DNA from: Streptomyces rimosus subsp. rimosus
Lineage (GTDB): Bacteria > Actinomycetota > Actinomycetes > Streptomycetales > Streptomycetaceae
Direction: 5' to 3'
DNA: 64,000 nucleotides
NCBI RefSeq assembly: GCF_000720725.1
Contig: NZ_JOCQ01000006.1
Location: 62,001 to 126,000, forward strand
The notes under the pieces are model-generated. The model had not been told where the DNA came from. It ran no database searches and saw nothing but the letters and a program-made list of their open reading frames with translations. Position 1 is the first letter of the stretch. Each line of letters begins with the position of its first letter. The position numbers were made by a program, and so were the translations under genes. Below, one piece after another: positions 50,552 through 59,755 of the stretch.

Positions 50552-51994
50552 ATGGCCGAACTGCACGATCTGACCGCTCTGGAGCAGGCCGCCGGGGTAC
50601 GGAGCGGCGAACTGTCCCCCGTGGAGATCACCGAGCACTACCTCGCCCGCGCCGAGGACCTGGACAGCACGCTCGGCGCGTTCCTCACCCGTACCCCCGA
50701 CATCGCCCGCAAGCAGGCGGCCGCGGCGGAGGACGAGGCGGCCGCGGCGCGGCGCGAGGGCCGGGAGCTGCCGCCGCTGCACGGGGTCCCGGTGCCGGTC
50801 AAGGACCTCACGCAGGTCGCCGGGGTGCGCTGCACGATGGGCTCGCGGGCGTTCGCCGACCAGGTGCCGGAGCGGGACGACCACGTCGTCACCAAGCTGC
50901 GCCGGGCGGGCACGATCCTGCTCGGCAAGACCAACACCCCCGAATTCGGCCTGCCCTGCTACACGGAGAACCTCCTCGCGCCGCCCGCCCGCACCCCCTG
51001 GGACCTGGAGCGTATGGCGGGCGGTTCGAGCGGTGGGGCCGCCACGGCGGTGGCCGGCGGGCTGGCCCCGGTGGCGCACGGCAGCGACGGCGGCGGCTCG
51101 GTCCGTATCCCCGCCGCGCTCTGCGGCCTGTACGGCATCAAACCGAGCCGCGGTCTGATCAGCTCGGGACCGCTGCTCCACGACGTCTCCGGCCTGGGTA
51201 CGGCAGGCCCGCTCGCCCGTACGGTCGCGGATGCCGCCGCGCTGCTGGACGCGATGGCCGGTCCGATGCCCGGCGACCCGTACGCGGCGCCCGCGCTGCC
51301 GCCCGGCGAGACGTACACCGCGTACGCCGGGCGCGACCCGGGGCGGCTGCGCGTCGGCTGGCTGGTCGACGTGCCGTTCCCGGGCGTCGAGGTGCACCCG
51401 GACTGCCGGGCCGCCGTCACGGAGACGGCCGCGCTCCTGGCGGACCTCGGGCACGAGGTGGACGAACTGACCCTGCCCGCCGACGACAGCTACCGCCTGG
51501 CCTTCACCCGCGTCTGGTCGGTGATCGCCGCCAACCGCCCGGTACCGCCGGAGCGTGAGGCGGAGCTGCTTCCGCTGACCCGCTATCTGCGCAGGCGCGG
51601 CGCGGAGATCCCGGGGACCGAGTACGCCCGCGCGCTGTACGCGTTCCGGATGCTGGGGCAGCTGATCGCCGACGGGGTGATGCCGCGCGGCAGCGGGTTC
51701 GACGTGGTGCTGACGCCGACGGTCGCGACGCCGCCGCCGCGCGTGGGCGAACTGCGCAACGACGCCGACCCGCAGGCCGAGTTCGCCGCGGTCGGCGCCT
51801 TCACCCCGTTCACGCCGCTCTACAACGCCACCGGCCAGCCCGCGGTGAACGTCCCGCTGCACTGGAACGCGGCCGGTCTGCCGATCGGCGTCATGCTCGG
51901 CGGACGGTACGGGGAGGACGCGACGCTGGTCGCGCTCTCGGCGCAGCTGGAACAGGCCCGGCCGTGGGCGCACCGCAAGCCGGAGGTTTGGTGA
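50552..51994 (+). CDS. Amidase-signature family hydrolase
   Basis: 480 residues. The catalytic triad is visible: K84 in VPVPVKDL, cis-Ser S160 in MAGGSSGGAA and nucleophile S183 in GSDGGGSVRIP. It hydrolyses amides of unknown identity; GatA is unlikely because GatB/GatC are absent and the C-terminal wording differs. It follows the MFS genes in the same direction after 59 bp, so the carrier may import or export its substrate or product. Confidence 0.9.
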   Translation: MAELHDLTALEQAAGVRSGELSPVEITEHYLARAEDLDSTLGAFLTRTPDIARKQAAAAEDEAAAARREGRELPPLHGVPVPVKDLTQVAGVRCTMGSRAFADQVPERDDHVVTKLRRAGTILLGKTNTPEFGLPCYTENLLAPPARTPWDLERMAGGSSGGAATAVAGGLAPVAHGSDGGGSVRIPAALCGLYGIKPSRGLISSGPLLHDVSGLGTAGPLARTVADAAALLDAMAGPMPGDPYAAPALPPGETYTAYAGRDPGRLRVGWLVDVPFPGVEVHPDCRAAVTETAALLADLGHEVDELTLPADDSYRLAFTRVWSVIAANRPVPPEREAELLPLTRYLRRRGAEIPGTEYARALYAFRMLGQLIADGVMPRGSGFDVVLTPTVATPPPRVGELRNDADPQAEFAAVGAFTPFTPLYNATGQPAVNVPLHWNAAGLPIGVMLGGRYGEDATLVALSAQLEQARPWAHRKPEVW

Positions 51995-51998
51995 GTCC

Positions 51999-52532
51999 TC
52001 AGCAGCCCGTGCTGCACCCGTCGGGCGCGCCGGGCCCGGCGCCGGCCGCGCCCGTCCGGGACGGTGCGCCGGCGGCCCGGTCCACGCGCAGCCGCCGCGC
52101 GCCCGGCCCCTGCTCGCCGAGTTCGTCGTACGGGTTGGACAGCGCGCACTTCTGGAGGGAGAGGCAGCCGCAGCCGATGCAGTCGGTCAGCCGGTCGCGC
52201 AGCTCGACGAGCTGGCTGATGCGCTCGTCCAGCTCGCCGCGCCAGACCTCGGAGAGCCGGGCCCAGTCCTCCCGGTTGGGGGTGCGCTCGTCGGGCAGCT
52301 CGGCGAGCGCGTCGCGGATCACCGCGAGCGGGATGCCGACCCGCTGGGCGGCGCGCACGAAGGCGACCCGGCGCAGCGCGTCGCGGGTGTAGCGGCGCTG
52401 GTTGCCGGCCGTACGGGTGCTGCTGATCAGCCCCTTGGACTCGTAGAAGTGCAGGGCGGACACCGCGGCGCCGCTACGCGCGGAGAGCTGGCCGACCGTG
52501 AGCTCGTGGACCTTGAAAGGAAGCTGAGGCAC
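51999..52532 (-). CDS. soxR: SoxR redox-sensing regulator
   Basis: 177 residues. MerR-type DNA-binding domain (LTVGQLSARSGAAVSALHFY) and the 2Fe-2S cluster motif C118-x2-C121-x-C123-x5-C129. In Streptomyces, SoxR responds to redox-active metabolites rather than superoxide. The C-terminal 35 residues are an Ala/Gly/Pro-rich tail. GTG start at 52532. It is convergent with the amidase and its stop lies five bases from the amidase stop. Confidence 0.92.
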   Translation of the reverse strand: MPQLPFKVHELTVGQLSARSGAAVSALHFYESKGLISSTRTAGNQRRYTRDALRRVAFVRAAQRVGIPLAVIRDALAELPDERTPNREDWARLSEVWRGELDERISQLVELRDRLTDCIGCGCLSLQKCALSNPYDELGEQGPGARRLRVDRAAGAPSRTGAAGAGPGAPDGCSTGC

Positions 52533-52653
52533 GGGCCAACCCTATCCGTGGGCCCGCGGGGACGGTTCGGGGCTGCCCTCCGGTACGGGCTACGCGCGGC
52601 AGCCCGTACGGGCCACGGTCGGCGGGCCGCCACAGGTTACGGTCAGCGGCCCG

Positions 52654-53115
52654 TCACAGCAGGAACCGGCTGAGCGTCTCGGCCACGCACACCGGCTTGT
52701 CGCCGCCCTCGCGCTCGACCGTCACCGCCGTCGCCAGCTGCACACCGCCGGGCACCTCCGTCACGTCCGCGATCCGGGCGGTGGCCCGCAGGCGCGAGCC
52801 GACCGGGACGGGAGCGGGGAAGCGGACCTTGTTGACGCCGTAGTTGATGCCCATCTTGACGTTGTCGACCCGCAGCAGCTGCGGTACGAGCGCGGGCAGC
52901 AGCGCCAGCGTCAGATAGCCGTGCGCGATCGTGGCGCCGAACGGCCCGGCCGCGGCCCGCTCCGGGTCGACATGGATCCACTGGTGGTCGCCGGTGGCGT
53001 CCGCGAACAGGTCGATCCGCTTCTGGTCGACCTCCAGCCAGTCGCTGGTGCCGAGGTCCTCGCCGACCGCGTTCCGCAGCTCGTCGAGCGAGCCGAACAC
53101 CCGGGGCTGTGCCAT
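52654..53115 (-). CDS. MaoC-family enoyl-CoA hydratase
   Basis: 153 residues, single hot-dog domain. The hydratase motif runs FADATGDHQWIHVDPERA with catalytic D and H, followed by TIAHGYLTLALLP. It hydrates 2-enoyl-CoAs. An operator-like 15-bp site lies about 70 bp upstream, identical to one before the neighbouring TetR gene, so regulation by that TetR is likely. Confidence 0.9.
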   Translation of the reverse strand: MAQPRVFGSLDELRNAVGEDLGTSDWLEVDQKRIDLFADATGDHQWIHVDPERAAAGPFGATIAHGYLTLALLPALVPQLLRVDNVKMGINYGVNKVRFPAPVPVGSRLRATARIADVTEVPGGVQLATAVTVEREGGDKPVCVAETLSRFLL

Positions 53116-53184
53116 GTCCGTATGCCTCCTCAGGTCGCGCGGGGCGCGGACCGTGACGTCAACGTGTCATCAACGTGTCATCGA

Positions 53185-53199
53185 CTAAGCGCTTGCTCA
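53185..53199. promoter_or_regulatory. TetR operator-like site, copy before maoC
   Basis: CTAAGCGCTTGCTCA, the exact reverse complement of TGAGCAAGCGCTTAG at 53952-53966. It has imperfect dyad form TRAGC-N4-GCTYA. It is next to three short GTCATCAACGT repeats. Confidence 0.72.
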
Positions 53200-53256
53200 G
53201 CATGCTCAGCGGCCCCGGGACCTGTCAATGCCGACCCGGCACCCGGCCGGACGGGT

Positions 53257-53886
53257 TCACGGCCGCCGCGCGCCGACCATGCGCAGCACGAGGTCGGCGT
53301 ACAGATCGCCCACCTCCTCCGGCGTACGGGCGCCCTCCGCGGAGAACCAGCGGGCCACGTCCACGCACAGCGACAGCACCGCGAGGGTGGTGCCCGGCAC
53401 GTCGCCGACGGTGAACTCCCCCGCGTCCGCGCCGTCCTGGAGGATGCCGCGCAGCGAGCGGTCGGTGCGCCGCCGCAGGTCGGCGATCTCCGCGTAGTGC
53501 TCCTCGCTGAGCGCCTGCAGCTCGTACTGGATGACCCGGGCGGTGGTGTGGTGCCGCGCGTGCCAGCGCGCGAAGGCGCGGACGGCGGCGCCGAGCCGCT
53601 CGGTGGGCCCGCCCTCGGCGGCGGCCGCCTCCTCCATGATCCGCAGAGCCTTCTCGTGGCCGACGCCGCTGATCCTGTAGAGCAGTTCTTCCTTGGTCTT
53701 GTAGTGGATGTAGAGCGCGGCGGGGCTCATGCCGGCGCGGCCCGCGATGTCGCGGGTGGTGGTGGCGTGGTAGCCGCGCTCGGCGAACGCCTGGACGGCG
53801 GCACGGACCAGGCGGCGGGCCGCCTCCGGGGACACGTCGGCCCAGTCCTCCGCCGAGCCGTCCGCCCGCTCCGCCTCCGTGACCAT
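53257..53886 (-). CDS. TetR-family regulator
   Basis: 209 residues. Helix-turn-helix in ERGYHATTTRDIAGRAGMS, PAALYIHYKTKEELLYRIS. The long ligand domain contains RIMEEAAAAEGGPTERLGAA. ATG 53886 is used. The same 15-bp operator-like site precedes this gene and the maoC gene, so it probably represses itself and maoC. Confidence 0.88.
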   Translation of the reverse strand: MVTEAERADGSAEDWADVSPEAARRLVRAAVQAFAERGYHATTTRDIAGRAGMSPAALYIHYKTKEELLYRISGVGHEKALRIMEEAAAAEGGPTERLGAAVRAFARWHARHHTTARVIQYELQALSEEHYAEIADLRRRTDRSLRGILQDGADAGEFTVGDVPGTTLAVLSLCVDVARWFSAEGARTPEEVGDLYADLVLRMVGARRP

Positions 53887-53951
53887 CGCGCACCCCGATC
53901 CTCGGTCCGCCACGGGCTCTCCGCGACGGACCGAACACCTTACCGCGCCGG

Positions 53952-53966
53952 TGAGCAAGCGCTTAG
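53952..53966. promoter_or_regulatory. TetR operator-like site, copy before the tetR gene
   Basis: TGAGCAAGCGCTTAG, 66 bp before the TetR start codon on the minus strand. Exact reverse complement of the maoC site. Confidence 0.72.
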
Positions 53967-54002
53967 GGCCGAGTGGCGCGGCACGGCCGGGTCACGGCCG
54001 CC

Positions 54003-55154
54003 TCAAAAGGCCGAGACCCCCGTCAGCGCCCGCCCGATGACCAGCTTCTGGATCTGGCTGGTGCCCTCGTACAGCGTCATCACGCGCGCGTCCCGGAGCA
54101 GCTTGCCGACCGGGTACTCGTCGATGTAGCCGTAGCCGCCGAAGACCTGGAGCGCGTTGTTCGCGGCGCGCACCGCCGCCTCGGAGGCGAACAGCTTCGC
54201 CTTGGACGCCTCGGTGGCGAACGGCTCGCCGCGGTCGATCAGGTCGGCGACCCGCCAGGTCAGCAGGCGCGCGGCGTCCACGTCCACGGCGATGTCGGTG
54301 ATCAGCTCCTGCACCAGCTGGTGGTGGGCGATGGTCCGCCCGAACTGCTCGCGCTCGGTGGCGTACCCGACGGCGGCGTCCAGCGCGGCCTGGGCGATGC
54401 CGACGCAGCCCGCGGCGACCGACATCCGCCCCTTGGCCAGGGCGGACATCGCGACGGAGAACCCTTTCCCCTCCGGGGCCAGCATCGCGTCCGCGGGCAC
54501 CCGTACGTCCTGGAGCACCAGCTCGGCGGTGGCCTGGCCGCGCAGTCCCAGCTTGCCGTGGATCTCCCGGCGCTCCAGGCCGGGCGTGTCCGCGGGGACG
54601 AGGAAGGCGCTGACGCCCTTGTGCCCCGGCGCGTCACCGGTGCGCGCGAAGAGCAGCACGACGTCGGCCCAGGTGCCGTTGGTGATGAACATCTTGCTGC
54701 CGTTGATCACGTAGGAGTCGCCGTCCCGTACGGCGCGGGTGGCCAGGCTGCCCGCGTCCGAGCCGGTGCCGGGCTCGGTGAGACCGAAGCAGCCGACGGC
54801 GTCCCCGGAGGTGAGCGGGGGCAGCCAGCGCCGCTTCTGGTCCTCGTCGCCCCAGGCCGCGACGGTCTTGGCGACCAGGCCCAGCGATACGGAGACGATG
54901 CCGCGCACCGCGGAGTCGCCGCGGCCCAGCTCCTCGGTCACCAGCGCGTAGGCGAGGTGGTCACCGCCGGAACCGCCGTACTCCTCGGGGACGGTCAGCC
55001 CGAGGAAGCCCAGCCCGCCCAGCTTCTTGACCACGGACCGGTCGACGCGCTCGGCGCGGTCCCAGGCGGCGGCGTGCGGCGTGATCTCACGGTCGACGAA
55101 ATCCTTGGCGAGCTGCCGGACGGCAGCCTGCTCCTCGCTCAGCTCCAGGTTCAT
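54003..55154 (-). CDS. Acyl-CoA dehydrogenase
   Basis: 383 residues. FAD/substrate motifs GCFGLTEPGTGSDAGSL and KMFITNGTWAD, and the catalytic glutamate in MTLYEGTSQIQK. ATG 55154 has AAGGGG upstream. It belongs to the short/medium-chain branch. It is divergent from a TetR gene across 105 bp that holds an inverted repeat. Confidence 0.93.
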   Translation of the reverse strand: MNLELSEEQAAVRQLAKDFVDREITPHAAAWDRAERVDRSVVKKLGGLGFLGLTVPEEYGGSGGDHLAYALVTEELGRGDSAVRGIVSVSLGLVAKTVAAWGDEDQKRRWLPPLTSGDAVGCFGLTEPGTGSDAGSLATRAVRDGDSYVINGSKMFITNGTWADVVLLFARTGDAPGHKGVSAFLVPADTPGLERREIHGKLGLRGQATAELVLQDVRVPADAMLAPEGKGFSVAMSALAKGRMSVAAGCVGIAQAALDAAVGYATEREQFGRTIAHHQLVQELITDIAVDVDAARLLTWRVADLIDRGEPFATEASKAKLFASEAAVRAANNALQVFGGYGYIDEYPVGKLLRDARVMTLYEGTSQIQKLVIGRALTGVSAF

Positions 55155-55213
55155 CAAGGCCCCTTGCGGAGGGTGACGGCAGCCGGGCCGCCCGGCACGG
55201 CCGGACACCCGTT

Positions 55214-55230
55214 AACTACCACTGCTAGTT
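55214..55230. promoter_or_regulatory. Inverted repeat between divergent ACAD and TetR genes
   Basis: AACTA-N7-TAGTT, perfect 5-bp arms in an A+T-rich patch 30 bp before the TetR start. Well placed to control both genes. Confidence 0.6.
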
Positions 55231-55259
55231 TTCTGGCGGCAGCCTCTACTATGTGCGGC

Positions 55260-55907
55260 ATGGCCCGACCCCGCAAGCCCCTGCTGAGCCGGGAGCGCAT
55301 CGTCACCACGGCGCTCGCGCTCATCGACGCGGAGGGCCTGACGGCCCTGTCCACCCGGCGGCTCGCCGCCGAGCTGGGCGTCAGCGGGCCGTCCCTGTAC
55401 AACCACTTCACGACCAAGGACGAGATCCTGGACGCGGTCGCCGACACGGTGATCTCCGAGGTGGACGTGTCGGCCCTCGGCGCGGGCGCCGACTGGCGGG
55501 CCGGGCTGCTGGCCTGGGCCCGCTCCTACCGCGCGGCCCTCGCCGCGCACCCGAACATCGTGCCGTTCCTCGCCCAGGGCCCCGGCCGCCGCCCGGCCGG
55601 CCTGAAGATGGCCGACGCGGCCTTCGGCGGCATGGTGGAGGCCGGCTGGCCGCCCGCCCAGGCGACCCGGATCTGCGCCATGGTCCGCTACTTCGTCGCG
55701 GGCTCCGCGCTGGGCTCCTTCGCGCGCGGCTTCGTGGCCGACCCGAGCGCGTACGACCCGGCCGACTACCCGCACCTGGGCCAGGCGCACCTGCTGGCGG
55801 AGCACCAGCAGCGGGTCGACGAGGGCGCGTTCGAGACGGGCCTGCTGGCGCTGGTCGACGGGCTGGCGCTGCGGCACCCGGCCACCACTCCGCCGCCGCA
55901 CATGTAA
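55260..55907 (+). CDS. TetR-family regulator (TetR_C-type ligand domain)
   Basis: 215 residues. LSRERIVTTALALIDAEGLT, RRLAAELGVSGPSLYNHF is the DNA-binding part with the TetR-class GPSLYNHF wording. The ligand domain has AALAAHPNIVPFLAQGPG. ATG 55260 or 55251 is used; no ribosome binding site is evident, so the transcript may be leaderless. It probably controls the divergent acyl-CoA dehydrogenase. Confidence 0.88.
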   Translation: MARPRKPLLSRERIVTTALALIDAEGLTALSTRRLAAELGVSGPSLYNHFTTKDEILDAVADTVISEVDVSALGAGADWRAGLLAWARSYRAALAAHPNIVPFLAQGPGRRPAGLKMADAAFGGMVEAGWPPAQATRICAMVRYFVAGSALGSFARGFVADPSAYDPADYPHLGQAHLLAEHQQRVDEGAFETGLLALVDGLALRHPATTPPPHM

Positions 55908-56005
55908 CGGCTCAACACGTAGCTGTAAAGTGCATCCACTTGGCCGGGCCCGGTACGGCGCCCGCAGTGACCGGCGTGCCCGGCCTGCCGGAGAGGGAGG
56001 ACGAC

Positions 56006-56992
56006 GTGCGTGATCGGATCGCCGCGCCACGGGACCGGAGCGCTCCGCCGGCCCGGCGCCGCTGGGCGCGGCACACCGTCCATGTCCTGCGCGGCCAGGG
56101 TCAGGTCGACTTCCTGCCGAGCGCGGTCACGGGCGCGGTCTTCACCGTGGCGCTGTGCGCGGCGGGCTGGGCGTACGGCCTGTACGGGCTCCTCGGCACC
56201 GCGGCCGGCACGGCCACGGCACACCTGCTCGGTGTGGACCGCGACCGGATCACGGCGGGCCTCGAAGGGTTCAACGCCTGCCTGGTGGCCGTCGGTTCCG
56301 CGGTGTTCCTCGGCCCCGGGCACGTGTCCACCGTGCTGCTCGCGGTGGCCGGCAGCGCGGTGGTCACGGTCGTCACCGCCGCCGCGGCACGCGTCCTGGC
56401 CACCTGGCAACTGCCCACCCTCACTCTCCCGTTCTGCCTGGTGGCGAGCGCGCTGACGATCGGCGCGCCGGGCCTCGCGCGCGTCTGGCACCAAGGCGCG
56501 GCCCCGGCGGCACTGCCCGGGACCGGCGGGCCGCCCGCCGCCCTGTCCTTCACCGACCTGTGGCACGGCCTCTTCGCCAACGTCGCCCAGGTCTTCTTCA
56601 TGCCGCAGTGGTACGTCGGCGCGCTCTTCCTCGCCGGCATCTTCGCCGCGAGCCGTACGGCCGGGGCGATGGCCTGCGTCGGCAGCCTGACCGGCACCGG
56701 CACCGCCTGGGCACTGGGCGCCCCGACGGCACAGATCGCGTCCGGCGCGGCCGGCTACAACGCGGTGCTGGTCGCGATGGCGCTGTGCGGGGTGTTCCTC
56801 CCGGCCGGCCGCCGGACGGCCGCGTACGCGGTGGCGGGCGCGGCAACCGCCACGGCCCTGGCCCCGGCGATCACCGCCCTCACCGCCCCGTCCGGCGGCC
56901 ACACCTTCACCTGGCCGTTCGTCCTGACCACCCTGGTCTTTCTGGCGGCTGCTCCGGCGTTGCCGCGGCTGGGCCGCCTCAGCCGATCGTGA
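56006..56992 (+). CDS. Urea transporter (UT family)
   Basis: 328 residues, about ten helices in two pseudo-symmetric halves. LPTLTLPFCLVASAL is the urea-transporter LPxxTxPF signature, and VFFMPQWYVGALFLAGIF and AAGYNAVLVAMALCGVF are the second-half equivalents. It is a channel-like carrier that lets urea enter along its gradient. GGGAGG precedes the GTG. Its end overlaps the convergent VWA gene by 14 bp. Confidence 0.85.
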   Translation: MRDRIAAPRDRSAPPARRRWARHTVHVLRGQGQVDFLPSAVTGAVFTVALCAAGWAYGLYGLLGTAAGTATAHLLGVDRDRITAGLEGFNACLVAVGSAVFLGPGHVSTVLLAVAGSAVVTVVTAAAARVLATWQLPTLTLPFCLVASALTIGAPGLARVWHQGAAPAALPGTGGPPAALSFTDLWHGLFANVAQVFFMPQWYVGALFLAGIFAASRTAGAMACVGSLTGTGTAWALGAPTAQIASGAAGYNAVLVAMALCGVFLPAGRRTAAYAVAGAATATALAPAITALTAPSGGHTFTWPFVLTTLVFLAAAPALPRLGRLSRS

Positions 56993-58352
56993 CGACGCGT
57001 GCCCAGGGCGGCGGGGCAACGTCCGGTACGTAGTCGGGGTCCTCCTCGTCCACGATCCGGGCGGGGCGGGGGAAGAGGCCGACGACGGTGCGGCAGGAGG
57101 GCTGTACGGAGGGCCACGGGGTCTGGCCGTCCGTCAGGGCGACGATCACGTCCGGGCGCGGCTGGGAGCGGAGCGCCCGGGCGAACCCGGAGCGGAGGTC
57201 CGTACCGCCGCCCCCGATCAGTTCGATGTTCTCGGCGCGGCAGAGCGGGACGGCGACCCCGGCCGCCGCGTCGCAGGAGATCACCGAGACCAGGTCGCGG
57301 CGCCCGCCCACCGACCGCGAGATCGCCGCCACCTCCAGCAGGGCGCTGCCCAGCTCCGCGTCGCTCACCGACCCGGAGGTGTCGATCACGACGCAGACCC
57401 GGGGCGGCGTACGGCGCAGGCTCGGCAGCAGCACCTTGGGGACACCGGCCGAACGCCGGGACGGCCGCCGGTAGCTGTGGTTCTCGCCCGCCCCCGCGCC
57501 GCTCACCGCCGAGCGTACCGCCGCTCCCAGCAGCTGCCGCCACGGCTGCGGTGGGTGGAACGCCTCGTCCGCCCACCGGCGCCACCCCTCCGGCGCGTCC
57601 CCCGGCCGCCCCTTGATCCCCTCGGCGACCCGGAAGCGGATCGCGTCCCGCTGCTGCCGGCTCAGCCCGTGTGCCCCGTCGGGCCCCAGTTCCCACGACC
57701 GGTCCTGCCCGTCGGCACCGCTGCCGCAGTCCAGCCAGGCCAGTTCGGCGGAGAGCCCGGACATCGAAGCCGTCCGCAGGTACTCCTCCATCAGCAGCCC
57801 GTCGGACAGCTGCAACAGCGACGGCAGCACCGCACCGGCCGGTTGCGGCAGACCGTCACCGTAGATGTCGTCGTTGATCTCGAAGTCGGCGGCGATGTTC
57901 CGCCGCAGCCTCTCCCGGCGTTCGTCCGGGACCCCCGTCTCACCATGCTCGGCCGGCCCGGGCTCCCCGTGCTCGCGTGCGTACCGCTCGCCCCGCCCGT
58001 GGTGGTCCCGGAGCAGGTGGGAGACCTCGTGCACCCAGACGCCCGCCAGCTCCTCCAGCGGGGTGCGCGCCACGAAACCGGGGTTGACGTAGCAGCGCCA
58101 GTACGCGTCCACCGCCATCGTCGGCACCGACCGGTCCGCCACCACGTGCAGTGCGAACAGGGCACCGGCCAGGTACGGACGGACCTTCACCGCGTGCAGC
58201 CGCGCGGCCAGCAGCTTCTCCATGTCCAGCGCGGCTTCGGGCCGGCCGGCCGACTGCCTCGGCACGGCGGCCCGAACCGGGCGCGGCGGCGCGGGCCGGG
58301 CCATGGGGCGCGGCAGCGGGGACGGCCCCGGGCGCTTCGCGGCCCCCGTCAT
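56979..58352 (-). CDS. Metallopeptidase-like VWA protein (DUF2201/COG3864-like)
   Basis: 457 residues. The N-terminal half carries VWVHEVSHLLRDHHGRG, an HExxH zinc motif on helix. The C-terminal half is a VWA-like domain with VIDTSGSVSD (MIDAS) and VIVALTDGQTPWP. It is the last of a three-gene operon; its ATG overlaps the stop of the MoxR gene (ATGA). Together with a MoxR ATPase, such proteins are thought to form a chaperone/protease module. The target is unknown. Confidence 0.85.
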   Translation of the reverse strand: MTGAAKRPGPSPLPRPMARPAPPRPVRAAVPRQSAGRPEAALDMEKLLAARLHAVKVRPYLAGALFALHVVADRSVPTMAVDAYWRCYVNPGFVARTPLEELAGVWVHEVSHLLRDHHGRGERYAREHGEPGPAEHGETGVPDERRERLRRNIAADFEINDDIYGDGLPQPAGAVLPSLLQLSDGLLMEEYLRTASMSGLSAELAWLDCGSGADGQDRSWELGPDGAHGLSRQQRDAIRFRVAEGIKGRPGDAPEGWRRWADEAFHPPQPWRQLLGAAVRSAVSGAGAGENHSYRRPSRRSAGVPKVLLPSLRRTPPRVCVVIDTSGSVSDAELGSALLEVAAISRSVGGRRDLVSVISCDAAAGVAVPLCRAENIELIGGGGTDLRSGFARALRSQPRPDVIVALTDGQTPWPSVQPSCRTVVGLFPRPARIVDEEDPDYVPDVAPPPWARVVTIG

Positions 58353-59650
58353 CGGCGCGCCCCCGCCGTACGCTCGGCCTCGGCCGCCATGGCACTGCCC
58401 ACCGACCGTTCCGCCCGCCGGGCGAGACCCACCACTGCGGTCAGCCGCTCCACCGTCTCCGGCACCTCCCAGTCGTCGCGCCGCAGCGCGGCCAGCGCCG
58501 TCGCCGGGGCGACCAGCAGGTCCGGCGCGCCGGTCTCCAGCGCGCGGACGAGTACCGCCCATGCGGCCTCCCACCGCTCCCGCTCCGGCCGCGTCCCGAC
58601 GGCCGCCACCACCGCGTCCAGCGCCGCCTGACGCAGATCGCCCCGCACGGGCAGTTCGGCGGAGGCCGGATCGGCCAGCAGCGACTCCGGGTCCGGCAGC
58701 TCCATCCGGTCCAGGTGGGCGAGGAGTTCGAGCCCCGGCCCGTCCCCCACCGCGCCCCGCACCAGCAGCGCCAGCACCTCCCGGGAGACGGAGGCCGCCG
58801 TACCGAAGGCCAGCAGGGTCAACGCGGCATCCCAGCTCCGGGGCGAGGGCCAGGCACCGCCGCGCCGCGTCTCGGTGTTCGGCAGCCGGTGGATCAGCGT
58901 CGGCCGGGCCGCCAGGAAACCGCAGACCGCGCGCCGGGCGAACGCCGCCGCCTCCGGCAGCCGCTCCGGCACCAGCCGGGGCAGCTCCGCACGCGGCCAG
59001 ACTCCGCCCAGACCGCGCACCACCACCTCGCGGTCGTGCACCCAGTGCAGGTGCACGAACCGGTTGGCCAGCGGCGGGCTCAGCTCCCACCCGTCCGCCG
59101 CGGACGCGCGCGGATTGGCGGCGGCCACGATGCGTACTCCCGGCGGCAGTTGCAGCGCACCGACCTTCCGCTCCAGGACGACCCGGAGCAGCGCGGCCTG
59201 GACAGCCGGGGTCGCGGTGGAGAGCTCGTCCAGGAAGAGCAGCCCCCGCCCGGCCCGGACGAGTTCCACGGCCCACTGCGGCGGCGCCATCGGCACCCCC
59301 TGCACCGCCGGGTCGTCGCCCACGATGGGCAGTCCGGAGAAGTCGGAGGGCTCGTGGACGCTGGCGATGACCGTGGTCAGCGGCAGGTCGAGGGAGGTGG
59401 CGAGCTGTGTCAGGGCGGCGGTCTTGCCGATGCCCGGCTCGCCCCAGAGCAGGACGGGCAGGTCGGCCGCGACGGCCAGGGTGAGCGCTTCGAGCTGTTC
59501 GTCGGGGCGCGGCTCGGTGGTGGTCGTCCGCAGAAGGGTCAGGAGGTCGTCGGCGAGGGCGAGGTCCGTGCGGGTCTCGGGGGCGGGGGTGGGAGCGGAC
59601 GTACCGGCGGTCGGGGCCGGGGCGGCGGACAGGAGGGTGCTGGAAGTCAT
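58349..59650 (-). CDS. MoxR-type AAA+ ATPase
   Basis: 433 residues. Walker A WGEPGIGKTAALTQLA, Walker B LLFLDELSTATPAVQ, sensor 1 AAANPRAS, and LANRFVHLHW. ATG 59650 has AGGTGA at good spacing. It overlaps the VWA gene by four bases and is preceded by an unknown 485-residue gene on the same strand. MoxR ATPases work with VWA proteins in assembly or maturation of protein complexes. Confidence 0.9.
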   Translation of the reverse strand: MTSSTLLSAAPAPTAGTSAPTPAPETRTDLALADDLLTLLRTTTTEPRPDEQLEALTLAVAADLPVLLWGEPGIGKTAALTQLATSLDLPLTTVIASVHEPSDFSGLPIVGDDPAVQGVPMAPPQWAVELVRAGRGLLFLDELSTATPAVQAALLRVVLERKVGALQLPPGVRIVAAANPRASAADGWELSPPLANRFVHLHWVHDREVVVRGLGGVWPRAELPRLVPERLPEAAAFARRAVCGFLAARPTLIHRLPNTETRRGGAWPSPRSWDAALTLLAFGTAASVSREVLALLVRGAVGDGPGLELLAHLDRMELPDPESLLADPASAELPVRGDLRQAALDAVVAAVGTRPERERWEAAWAVLVRALETGAPDLLVAPATALAALRRDDWEVPETVERLTAVVGLARRAERSVGSAMAAEAERTAGARR

Positions 59651-59755
59651 GGACATCACCTGGGGTGTGTTGAGGGAACGGGGCGACGGCCCGTTACGGA
59701 TGGCGTGCGGGTGTACGGCGTCCGGTGCGCCGTGGGTGCTTCGGCGGGCGGCCGG

